NCBI RefSeq assembly: GCF_037042905.1
Contig: NC_087251.1
Coordinates: forward strand, 39,738,373 to 39,802,372
Direction: 5' to 3'
Source of the DNA: Lytechinus pictus
Lineage: Eukaryota; Echinodermata; Echinoidea; Temnopleuroida; Toxopneustidae
Length of the DNA: 64,000 nt
The translations under genes and the position numbers were made by a program. Below, one piece after another: positions 1-10,204 of this stretch. Positions within the stretch are counted from its first letter, which is position 1, and each line of letters opens with the position of its first letter. Below the pieces are notes generated by a model. The model made no database searches. It saw only the letters and a program-made list of their open reading frames with translations, and was not told the DNA's origin.

Positions 1-74
1 TTGTGGTCAGTGTTTTGAACAACATACACATACGGTACAACAATGAACTTGATCGGTTGTCACAATTGATTGTA

Positions 75-337
75 AACAGTGATTGTGATTGATCCGATCA
101 ATCACAACTATGGACAGCCAGCAACGTCAACATCTAACATGCATGCATGTTTCTTCAAAATATTTTCTATGATGTATATTCATACATTCATCGTTCTCTT
201 GAAGATTCAGTGTGATTCTCTCTGTTTACTATAAAGGAGATTGCGCAAATTTCCTGTAGAAAAAATTATGACACTGATGGATTTCCATAGAGTTACAATT
301 GATTGGACCAATCGTAACTCTTTGTAAGATGGGGCCC
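75..337. mobile_element. MITE family A, copy 1 (5' end diverged)
   Basis: Non-coding inverted-repeat element. The right terminus (about 289-337) reads AGTTACAATTGATTGGACC... and ends in AAGATGGGGCCC; the left arm (about 80-110) is a diverged inverted copy. Two better copies lie at 13863-14138 and 17100-17409. Each arm also holds a small inner palindrome, TTGATCCAATCAA. No ORF, so it must have been moved by another element's transposase. The left boundary is approximate. Confidence 0.6.
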
Positions 338-549
338 AGTGGTGGAGCGTTGGCAAAAATATAACGTTTTTTTATTCTCTGGGGCTACCGTACTTTACAC
401 AACTTACTGGCTAAATCTACAACATTGGATGAGTTTTGACATTACAGTGAATGGAGATTTTCAGGGCTCTTTTTTTTCTTCATTTTCCAGGGCTCTTTTG
501 ATTATTTTGGGGCAAAATAGCCCGAGCCCTGTGTAATTTTTTTCCTCGG

Positions 550-1130
550 TGTTATAATAATAATACTAATACATGAGATTTGTATAGTGCACTTTCCATC
601 TTGATTAGATGCTCAAGGCGCTTCAGAGCAGAACAACAAAAACTATTTACATATAATACATATCTGAACAATAAGACAATGTCTATCAAAAAACACTCTT
701 ATACACGTATGTTTTCAGGTTGCCCTTGAAGGTGGTCACTGAAGTCTGGGTTTTCATACTCTGTTGGAGAGAATTCCACAGGCTAGGCCCTGCATGAGCA
801 AAGGCCCCTTCCCCGCATGATTTCTTAGCAACTCGAATTTGTAAAAGATTAGATGATGAGGATTGTAAATTTCTTGAGGGTTGGTAATTATGCATCAAGA
901 CCTAATATTGCAACTGGGGGAAGTTCCATTGACTATATGAAAAATCAAAAGGAGGATTTTAAAGACTATGCGTTCCTTCAGGGGCAACCAGTGAAAAGTT
1001 TTCAATATAGGGGTGATGTTATTCATGATTAATATGTTGGTATTCCATAAATATAACGGTGACATAGTAGAAGCAGGTGATTTAGTTTATTCTCTAGCTA
1101 CATGGCAATGTGGTATCTCTTTTAAAATGA
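550..1130 (-). mobile_element. LINE 3' fragment (CR1/L2-like), minus strand
   Basis: On the minus strand, 898-686 encodes a typical LINE C-terminal tail (…GEGAFAHAGPSLWNSL…, then VTTFKGNLKTYVYK and a stop). It is followed by a 3' tail with GCGCCTTGAGC, a partner CACTATACAAAT, and a run of ATT repeats at 553-575, the usual 3' end of such elements in marine invertebrates. The rest of the reverse transcriptase is missing, so this is a dead 5'-truncated copy. The upper boundary is a guess. Confidence 0.7.
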
Positions 1131-1568
1131 TTCTATCAAAGGCATGTTACAAGCTACTGTAATCCTGTCACTTGATTGGCTGGAGCAAATCTGTCAAAGA
1201 AATGTAGATTGTTAAGGATAGGATAAGGACCTCAGCAATTCTCAACCGCGAATATCCAGTTCGCTGGTTGGCTTGACATGTACGTAATTCTCTAGTTTGT
1301 CCTGATGAAGACCTGTGCTTTCACTGCATACATGGAGAGAGTAAATCCAAGTTGCTATCAAAAGTTCAGTTTCTTCCATCAGTTAAGAACTCAAATATCA
1401 TATGCAGTTTTAGATAAGCCATCTCCTAAGCTCTGGTCTTGCATTCACTTTCCTCATGCATCTGTGCCTCAAATCACCGCGAGTGAAATGTAGTGACTTT
1501 GTTGATCCAGAGAGCCTAAAACACGCAGCATGTTTGCCTTTTTAAAAGGAATAGCTCGGCTAATTGCG

Positions 1569-4500
1569 TCATTGTGTCATATTCCTCGAACGTTCTAATT
1601 CCTCACAGCATTTTAAGAGGGCAGTTTGAACCTCCGAAGCACACTGTATTTGAGACTTGACTGTTGTGATATACTGGCCATACGTCAGAGCTTCCGTGGG
1701 CATCATATCTGGTTTATGCGAGTGGACAAGTGGAACAGGGGTGTATCGCGCCCCATCCAAGAACTGGGTGGTGCAATCATAGGCAAGACGCTGACAACAG
1801 AAAATAGATAAATGAATCAGTCATATGGTTATTGCCTTATTGGATTCTGAAGTTTGCTTTAAAATTATCTAATCTTGGCCCATTTTCCATCATCTTATTG
1901 TAGGAATAATATCCTATATTATTTCAACCCTTAGTTAACTGGTGGGGGTTGCTTTGAAAGTGTTGATTTAATTTAAACAGATATTATATCATTATAATCT
2001 TCACCAGTATTTGTGCATCATGAGTTGAAACTCTAATTGGGCTGTTTTAAATTGAATACCGGTATTGATTTCAGATGGTCAGTTTTGCTTTTCGCTACAA
2101 AATGTACACATAAAATGTTTCTGATTAAATTTATCAGGATACATAAATATCCAACTACATTGTACACATAAACAGTATATTTCCTGAAAAGTAAACAAAC
2201 AATATACTCTGCATAAGACAGCCTGCCATAAATCGAATAATCGCCCAACTAGATGCATTATTTCAGACCAGAATATATATATGCAAAACACAACACATGT
2301 ATTAATAATTTTGACTAAGTCAATTTTAGATTTCTCTGGTGCCAAGAGTTTTGACTTAATACACTGCAAAAACTCCGGTATTGATTTAACACCAGCCCAT
2401 AATCTATATCTGTCCACAACAGAGAAGTGTTAAACAACACCAGTTTTGTTTTGGTCTAACACCAGCAGGCCGTTTGATAAAGCTGTTCGTAAGTTAAGAG
2501 CGACTTTAAGAACGACTGGTGAACCTTTCTAACGCACTAAACCATCGCCAATGAATATACCGTTAACCACAAAAAAGGATCACCAGTCGTTCTTAAAGTC
2601 GCTCTTAACTTACGAACAGCTTTATGAAACACCCACCAGATATGTGTTTATACAACACCAATTAGTATTAAAACATCGGTTTGATTCCACACTGGTGTTA
2701 TTTCAATACTTCTCTGGTGTAGACATATATAGATTCCGGGCTGGTGTTAAATCAACACCGGAGTTTTGGCAGTGTACGCTGAGTCACCTGTATATTAAAC
2801 ATATATATTTCATCAAATAAACAAGCCCTGCTTAATTATTTATCTCTTTTACTTACAAGAGACAGCTCCAACTGATCACACAAAGAATAGAATTCCTCCA
2901 AGCTTTTGTCAAATCTTGCTGCAATATCATCTGATGCTTTTCTAAGTTAACAAGAGACATAAATCATGTGTAATAAGCATGTAATCAATACATAAAACAA
3001 GAAGCTGTTCCACAAAGGATTGCAATATATGACTCTCAGTGCTACGGTGAGTAGGACCTCTAAAGTTAACATAATGTAGAGTGCCAAAGATTAAATCAAT
3101 AATGCAGTCTATTAGGTGACTACATTATAATACACATCCATAGTTAAGAGACACAGTTACAATTTTTTGTTTTACTCTTTATTTCCAACATATTACTAAC
3201 CCCAATGCAATTTTGATAAACAATTAAAGTAAGAAACAAATATACATCAGAATTATATACTTGAAACTCAGATGGATCATGAAATACTGTAGCTTGAAAA
3301 TAAAATAATATCTCAAATGTTGGAAATGGAGAGGTCCACTGTGAAGCTGTTTGTAAATCATGGACTCCTCAAATGAAAGTATTTAACAGTTAATATAATA
3401 ATCTGACTTTAATAACTTACGTTGTGTTATCAATTGTGGCAGAGTGACTGAAGGCTTGGGCAGCAATCTTCATAAGGTTCTAAGAATGAAATAAATTTAT
3501 CAACATTATTAAAACTCTATGATTGTTATTTTCAGGTACGTGTAGGTTGCTTTAAATCAATGCTGTGGTTTTCATTTCAACAATAGAGGGACAATCTGCA
3601 ACAAAGGGAAAGCATGAGAATTACTAATCGAAAAAGGTCTCTTTCATTAAATTACAGGAAAGTCGGAGGTCGAAAATATGCGGAAACAATGCAAGCCCCA
3701 ACAAGTACAACTGCTTCTCTGACAAGAGCCATGAGAGCAGCGAAACCACAAAATATTCCTTGCTAGTATTATTTTTTGTAAAACCCTTTAACTAAAATTA
3801 GAATGGTCACATTTTTACAAGGATGATGGAACCATTTATGTTATATATATATATATATATTGTTAGTTAGTATATCTTGCAATGTGAGATTGTTAAAAAA
3901 TGCCAGGCGTCTTGGACAAATTTTAACTCGTGAACAAACATGACAAAGTCAAAGTTCAAAGCGTGATTTATTATAGAACAAAAGCTTTTCTTCGTTTGTC
4001 TTTATTTTTTCTTTTCTTTATCCTCTTCTTTTGTCTTTTGTTTTCTTTGTTTCTTCTTTGTTGTCTTTTTTTTCAAATTATGCACATGGTGTTGTACAAG
4101 TTTTTTTTTATATATTGAAAACTGTATAGATAAAAATAGGTAAATAAACAAATTAATAAATGAATGAATACTCGATCGTGCATAAAATGAATATATTAGT
4201 TGATCAAAATTATTGAGCGATCAGCATGTCATCTCTTAAATGTTATGAAAATACCATATTGACGCCCATGATCTGGAAATATATGATGAAGAAATTACCT
4301 ATCATCCACAGTACCCTCTCTCTCTCTTCTATAAGTTATGGTTTCGGGAACTCAACCTTGGAAAGACATTTGGCCTATGCTAGCTCCCCATATTCTCTCC
4401 CCCCCCCTTGTTATGTATTATTTCCTTTTTGTATACTGTGCATGTACTCTTATTTCAATTTGAATAGTATGTTGTATGTTTTTAATGAGATATAATAATA

Positions 4501-7277
4501 AAAAAATGAAATGAAAATTAAATGTAAATTTCTGATCAATTATTTACAATACTTAATCCACTCATATCATCCAACGACCAGTTTTGCCAAAATAATACCA
4601 TTTTAATTTCCATTTCCGCATGCTCTAATTTATACTGCTGTTTCTATTTGGAATATTTTTCCTTAATTCTTGCAATCACTGATTTATCACTAATAATGAT
4701 ATTTATATTAATATGTATTATGTTTGAACGGAAATAAAATAAAGGATTGGATCATGAAATACAATTATAATATTAAATAAATAAATTTTGCCATACATTA
4801 TATCCCAATAAAAGTTATCATAGGCCTTTATCACACCTTCCCTTTTTTTATAAGTGCGTAACCAGGTGGGGTGGTCTCCCCCACCCAAACGTCCCCCCAA
4901 AAGGAGGGGAAAAAGGTAGCTTTGTGAGATTTTTATCGCATTAAAAGAAAAAAAAAATTCTCAAAAGAATGACAACCTAAATGGAACAGTTTTTTCTCTC
5001 TCTAAATTTATAATCATATACTAATACATTATTGTTTTTCTGAATTTTCTCCTTTGTTTCCCTTATCCTTTCTATACTACCCCATTTTCCCCACCTCAGC
5101 TATGTGTTTTGAGGCATCAAGTAAAAAAAAATACATATTCGGGAATGGAATTAGTAAAAAAAGATTAGGCAAAAGTTAATGAAGTCATGTTTTTTTCAAA
5201 TGGATCACACAACATTCCCAATCCTTATTCAGGGCGGGTAAACTACACTGTCACTCCCCTCATATAGGCTACTTATTCCGCTTCTCACCTGGTCAATCAT
5301 TTATTTAGGGGCCGTGGACGGCCGGTTCCTCATTTAAAAAGAGGTAGTCATAAAATTTGTGCTGTACTGTACAAAAAAAGAAGTACAATATCTTTATAAC
5401 ATTAGATGAAACTTCAAAATTTCAGTTATGCGGAATATGGCTAAATTGTTTAAAATCAAATTTGATCTTACCAAGGGAGGCATTTAATTATGACTCAAAG
5501 AATGCCCTTTTCTTTCCAGAATGATAAAACCGTTCAGCTTCCATGCTTCACGCAGATCACTTTTACCGTTCAAAATTAGGCTTACTTTCGAAAACTAATA
5601 ATAAAGTTTATTGTATTGAGAACCTTGACTTGCCTGCACACATCCTAAATGATTTTACCCTACTGGAAATGACCCCCTCATCCTTGCATCCTCCATCCTC
5701 TTTCCCTCACACTCCCTGCCCTCCTCCTCTGCTTCCTCTCTGACATGTCACTGCCTAAGATACATCTTAAAAATCCACCTATGTCGACAGCACCATCAAG
5801 AAAGGACCTGAACTCTGCAATTGCCGCCAATCTCCGAAGACCGGAGGAAGGAAATATACAAGTACATGTACAAGTACAAGATAAAATTACTGGAGACGAT
5901 AGAGGAATCTTTTCATTTTAATTTCTCCACATGCGCTAGTACACTTTGCGTGCACTTACTAATATGATGAATATCCCTCAAATAGCGTCATTTAAGCGTT
6001 GATTTATTTTTCTCCTCGTTAACAAAATACAGAGCTTGCTTCTATTTCCAATTTTTTTTGTCTAATTAGCCAAAGAGGGCGCGTGATTTATCTTCATATC
6101 AAAGACACTACAGTACAAGGGAAAGACTAGGCACAAAAACTATTTTACACGTAAATCGATGCAAAGCGTTACGCGAAGTCGGCAGTGTCCAATCTTTTTA
6201 CTGTTAAGACTTTGGTGGAACGTTTGACAAACGAACGGTAGCACTTGCGAGCTTCGTTCAAGGTGTGTAGAATTTTCTATATTTTTTGTTTGATTTGTCA
6301 TCGCTTTGAATATTTTCCAAAAAGTATTATCGTCAGCAAAAATAATATAAAAGTACATTTAATAAGTTATTGCATTTATTGGTGTTTCTATTTTATCAAA
6401 CAATCATGAGAATTGTGGATACAATGAATCAAGAATCGAGTTAAATAAATACTGACAAGCTGAATTAAGGTTGTGAATTGTATTAGCACAACCAATGATC
6501 CACCCAAGGGTTCATTACATGCCACCGTGGGCCGCGCAGAAAAATAAAGCCATAGAAGTCATGTGTTGTGGACACCAGAAGTGGGATCGCAGCACGCGCG
6601 ATCCACTAGTTAGAAATCCACTGCCAAACGCGGTTCATGGTGCGAGGTTAGTATACTAATAGTAATACTAACCTCGCAATACGTGTGATCGTGAGTGCCA
6701 ACAACCTTCCTTCTATTTCCGTCGCACCCAAGGGTTCATTACATGCCGCCACGCACAAAAAAATCAAGCCATAGAAGTCGTGTGTTGCATGTTGTGGACC
6801 CAAGAAGTGAGATCCCAGCACCCGCGACCCACTAGTTAGAAATCCACTGCCAAACGCGGTTCGTGGTGCGAGGTTAGTATACTAATACTAACCTCGCAAT
6901 ACGTGTGAGTGTTTCCGTCGAAGAGACATGCGAAGAGACAGTCTCCCAAATTGGCCGTGCGCCTCTTAATTATTCTTAAAATACATGTAGCAAATGATTT
7001 TTGCTCTCCAAACACCTCCTGACTAACTTCACAACTGTGCACTGGTTCTTACCCGTAATGCCTCTTTTAATAAAAGCGCGGTCATCCTCACTTTGGCGAT
7101 AGTATCATGATCTTGATGCTGTTGATGGTGATGTGATGCTGCTGTTGCCTGCTGCTGCTGCTGCTGCCCCTGTGGTAGGATCTGTGCCGGCGGGGTCGGC
7201 TGGCCTGGCATCGTCTGAGGATGCGGTGGTGGTACGCCTCCCATTTGAGCGGCATTTGGGGGTTGCATGCCTGCCAT
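1569..7277 (-). CDS. MED29: Mediator of RNA polymerase II transcription subunit 29 (MED29/intersex)
   Basis: Subunit of the Mediator coactivator in the nucleus, linking transcription factors to RNA polymerase II. Four coding exons on the minus strand: 7277-7053, 3479-3421, 2941-2857 and 1790-1569 (stop included), all with AG acceptors and GT donors and phases that join cleanly to 196 aa (human protein about 200 aa). Residues 1-55 are low-complexity Pro/Gln/His (six Q at 38-43). Exon 2 reads NLMKIAAQAF, exon 3 RFDKSLEEFYSLCDQLELSL and exon 4 RLAYDC then YGQYITTVKSQIQCASEVQ, in the same order and spacing as the MED29 family. The start is the ATG at 7277; an internal Met at residue 4 is an alternative. 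The segment KVRMTALLLKEAL at residues 62-74 is looser than the family's usual K-x-L-x-P-x-LK motif. Introns hold several mobile elements. The family call is established knowledge; the exon joins are read from the sequence. Confidence 0.94.
2362..2780. mobile_element. TA-flanked MITE with a second MITE nested inside it
   Basis: Outer element in MED29 intron 3. The left end CACTGCAAAAACTCCGGT (after TA near 2360) is repeated inverted at the right end, GGAGTTTTGGCAGTG followed by TA near 2777. The arms share about 90 bp (…TTGATTTAACACCAGCCC…), and the phrase AACACCAG/CTGGTGTT recurs inside. TA flanks and CACTG ends fit a Tc1/mariner-type non-autonomous element. It is split by the family B element at 2462-2639. 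Confidence 0.75.
2462..2639. mobile_element. MITE family B, copy 1 (nested)
   Basis: Terminal inverted repeats of nearly 60 bp: the left arm contains ATAAAGCTGTTCGTAAGTTA and ACTTTAAGAACGACTGGTGA, the right arm their reverse complement. Only about 60 bp of spacer lies between. Inserted in the middle of the outer MITE. Related copies: 24897-25085, 42977-43149, 46060-46597. Confidence 0.85.
3480..6480. other. MED29 intron 1, mostly unassigned
   Basis: AT-rich intron DNA with a short (AT)n run near 3845 and a T-rich stretch at 3990-4080. A stretch at about 4380-4515 ends in AATAATAAAAAAATGAAATG and could be an old LINE 3' tail, but no protein match supports it. No exon with conserved reading frame is visible. 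Confidence 0.5.
6486..6915. repeat. Tandem duplication, two ~200-bp copies ending in a palindrome
   Basis: Copy 1 (about 6488-6705) and copy 2 (about 6724-6910) both begin CACCCAAGGGTTCATTACATG and share the block ACTAGTTAGAAATCCACTGC. Both end in a palindrome built on GCGAGGTTAGTA…TACTAACCTCGC and then CAATACGTGTGA. They lie in MED29 intron 1, about 140 bp from the first coding exon. Copy 2 differs by scattered substitutions and small indels, so the duplication is not recent. Confidence 0.85.
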
Positions 7278-7668
7278 ACCTTTATTTAACGGTCTTGTTC
7301 GGTTCTTATAAATTACAGCTTTGAGCTAACACTGTAGTTAAAGCAATTACAAAATGAACGACGATGATTTCACGAATATTCGAACCATTCTTTCTAGTGC
7401 TGACAGACTTCAAATTACTATCAGTAACTAAATTGCAGATGAGCGTTGAGGGCGCTACACCACAAATTTTAGTTACTGGATTATTACTAATTTCTCTATA
7501 ATATGAGTTGACAGCCAACTGAAATTCTGTCAGAAAATTTCAAATTGTACTTTTTATATTTTTTGGCTTTAGAGGGAAGGGCTTAGACGAGGAATTAAGT
7601 ACCATGTACATTATTTTGCAAAATTTTGTAGATGATCGAGCGAAGCGAACAAAAAAGAAACAGTTAGG

Positions 7669-7830
7669 GCAGTGGCGTACCTAGGATTTTCCAGGATTTT
7701 CGTCAGGGGGGCAAAAAGGTCTTTCAAGCTCGTCAGGGGGGGCAGGGATACATGCATGGGTGGTGGCTCGTCAGGGGGGGGGGGCAGACTGCCCCTCTGC
7801 CCCCCCCCCCCCCCGTAGGTACGCTAGTGA
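7669..7830. mobile_element. Short inverted-repeat element with GGGGG/CCCCC runs
   Basis: The left end reads CAGTGGCGTACCTAGG and the right end, inverted, CACTAGCGTACCTACGG. Between them are three copies of the phrase CTCGTCAGGGGGG and long G and C runs. Non-coding. Confidence 0.6.
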
Positions 7831-7894
7831 GTTAAGGGCATGATGGGGGGTGGGGTAACGTCGATCTCCCAAAATAGATGTAGCGGTCACTTTA

Positions 7895-8283
7895 TAGGCT
7901 TGTAAAGGAGCACATTTGCCGCGGAGGGGACCCCATTTCTGTTCCAAAGCATAGCAATTTTTATCTCATTGAGAAAAAAGAACAAAGATCGAGATCCGTT
8001 CCAATTAAAGCATAGCATTTTCTTCTTATCGAGAAAAAAAAAGAAAGAAATCCGCTCCAAAGTTCGCATATTTTTCTTTACGCCAATCTGGCCGCATTGA
8101 TCCGCTACGATGAGCTGCATTTTTGGTGAAAAGCGGCCCGGCGCAGAGCGCTGGATGACCATCTGTAGTTCTGAAGCCTGTTCCGAGGACCCTCCTTTAA
8201 GCCCGCTCCAATAAAAGCCCCCATTTTTTTGTATCGCCCGCGGCACATACCTAGCTACCACTTTTGTGGTAGAGTGCCCCGGG
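7895..8283 (-). mobile_element. CCCGGG-capped element, family L, copy 1 (degraded at one end)
   Basis: Minus-strand relative of 39586-40117. Shared blocks, in the same order: GTGCCGCGGGCGA, GGAGGGTCCTCGGAAC, CTTTTCACCAAAAATG, a CGATAAGAAG-like stretch, and GGTCCCCTCCGCGGCA. The end at 8283 keeps the CCCGGG…CACTC terminus; the other end has lost its G-run cap. A 158-codon open frame across it is a consequence of the repeats and has no protein-like character. Confidence 0.75.
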
Positions 8284-8289
8284 AGTGCC

Positions 8290-9465
8290 CCCCATGGGTG
8301 TTCCCCAAAACTCAAAAGCGAGAGAGCAAAGCGAAGGAACTTGTCATGGGGGCAATTTTGCATTTTCTAAAGTGAATTGGCCTTATCGTGATATTAAGTC
8401 ACACACACTTTTGGTGAATTTGGTGATAAAAACTTAGTCAACATTGCATGTAGGCCCTCATTTTTCAAAATTTTAGGGGGCAACTGCGCCACTCGCCCAC
8501 CCCTCCACCCCGCATACGGCTTATGATTTAAGTAACTTATGATTGAACATTGACTGACTTAAATGCTAATTGACTGAGTTCACTCAAGCCATTACTATAG
8601 GCTCTTCGGGAAGTGTTTTTCCGACAATGCTATGCCAGTGTATGAATTATCTTTTGTTAGGCATACTTAAAGCCCCCAGTACGAAATCACCATGCAAACA
8701 GTACAGCAAATTCTCAATTGGTCTTCAGGACGTACTAGTCGGCGTACAAGTACTATGCCTTAGTTTCTTTGGTTCAGTGAAATTTGATTTGGAGGGAAAA
8801 GGCAGGAGCTTGCAGTCGCGTGTAGTTCTGATGTCGGTCTGGGTCTCCTCAGCTGTTGGCACAACTAGGCTGTGTACATATATGTAAGCCAATAATATTC
8901 CTAAAACGTTTTTGGTACTTGTCAAACCTCTATTATTATGAAGCAAAACGGGCCCGTAATCTGAAAATTTGTCATAACAATAACGCAGTTCTTGCATAGA
9001 GCATTTCACATTATGATATAAACGTCCCTATATGCGCCCGGTTGGTTGGTGTTGGAGTTAGGTTGGCGCTCTTCAATCTAGTACATTATCTGCGCCTTAA
9101 TTGGATTCAGGACTTGGATATTTGTAATATCTACTAAAAAATGTTTTGTTTTTTTCATGGTAGAGAGTTGACATGATATACGTACAATCAGGAAAAGTTT
9201 GTTTCATGTGAACTCAGTAGCGTCCCTGGTAATTGTTTTTATCTATTCATTTCTTTTTTACAAGCAATAGGGCCTACAGAGAGTTCAACACCATTCTACT
9301 CATGGATGAACAGGCTGCATGGTCAAGTAATAATAACAGGCTGGTGTCTCTGTCATTTCCATCATTAAGAATAAATTATTCTCGACCTCGTCCAAAATTA
9401 CGGGGAGAGGATCAGTCCCCCTGATTCAAGTTTTCTTTAGGCCGGGGCTACCTGCCAACCTGCTC
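8290..9465. other. Intergenic, nothing recognised
   Basis: Mixed-composition DNA. Open frames of about 95-105 codons on both strands at 8570-9009 overlap one another and show no motif I can place. No exon-like conservation, RNA gene or inverted repeat seen. Confidence 0.45.
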
Positions 9466-9468
9466 CTC

Positions 9469-9706
9469 CACAGTAAAACACTTTGAATTTTTATGCACGT
9501 TAATTGTTTAAACCCGTCGTTCTGACAGCTATTGTTGAAACTTTTAAAAGTTATTATTGTAGACAACTTGTTAAAAATTCTAATTAGTTTTAAACTTTTA
9601 AACAATCGTTTAAAATGTTTAAAAGAACTTGTTTAAAAGTTTAAACAATAGTTTTGAATAATGGGCTAAAACGTGCGTAAAAGTTTAAACAGTGTTTTTG
9701 CAGTGA
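9469..9706. mobile_element. Inverted-repeat element with a GTTTAAAC phrase array
   Basis: The ends are inverted copies: left CACAGTAAAACACTTTG followed by TTTTATGCACGTT, right (inverted) CACTGCAAAAACACTG followed by TTTTACGCACGTTT. The interior repeats the palindromic phrase GTTTAAAC/CTTTTAAAA at least six times. About 238 bp, non-coding. Confidence 0.65.
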
Positions 9707-9744
9707 TTTCTTTTGCGATCAATGACATCAACCGAAAGGAACCC

Positions 9745-10020
9745 AACTGGAATTTAGTCTTCTATGCTTTTCACACTGCATATATTTTCCTTAACCCCGG
9801 CAAATTGGTGGGGCTAAGGGGGTCTTAGCCCCACCAATTTCCCGGGGTTAAGCTAAATTAGCTCACTTCGGTTTCACACTACGTTTTAGAAAAGTGAGCT
9901 AGCACGGTAAATAGTACGGTACCATCTGGCCCTGCAAAAAGCAGCGTTAGCAGGCTTATATGCTTTTCACACTGCATTTCCTAAACCCAATACTATTTGC
10001 TTAGCTGGGGTCACGCCTTA
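9745..10020. repeat. Hairpin and short direct repeats
   Basis: A near-perfect hairpin at 9792-9851 has arms TTAACCCCGG…TTGGTGGGGCTAAG and the reverse complement. The phrase ATGCTTTTCACACTGCAT occurs at about 9767 and again at about 9960, and variants (CGGTTTCACACTACG, AGTGAGCTAGCAC) fall between. Probably another degenerate phrase-array element; boundaries not clear. Confidence 0.5.
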
Positions 10021-10188
10021 ACCCCCGCGCTCGCATCATTTGGTTAGTGAAATACGTATGGTCTTAGTGAATTCCTAAAAACAAGCCTTAAGAATGCCCC
10101 TCTTCAGGTATGAATTTCCTAAATTTTCAGCTCGCGCTTCGCGCTCGCAATATTTGATTAGTGAGATGCGTATGTTAATCATGATAAC

Positions 10189-10204
10189 AATGACTACAAG
10201 TGCT
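10189..10204. repeat. Left target-site duplication of the Tx1-like LINE
   Basis: AATGACTACAAGTGCT, identical to 12870-12885, which follows the element's A-rich tail. A 16-bp perfect match marks a target-primed insertion. Confidence 0.9.

Noticed and set aside
7887-8363. 158-codon minus-strand open frame
   Set aside because: Overlaps the family L repeat copy; the peptide is translated repeat, with runs such as SFFFFLDKKK.
8570-9009. 105- and 94-codon open frames on opposite strands
   Set aside because: Mutually overlapping, no motif, no splice structure and no similarity I recognise.
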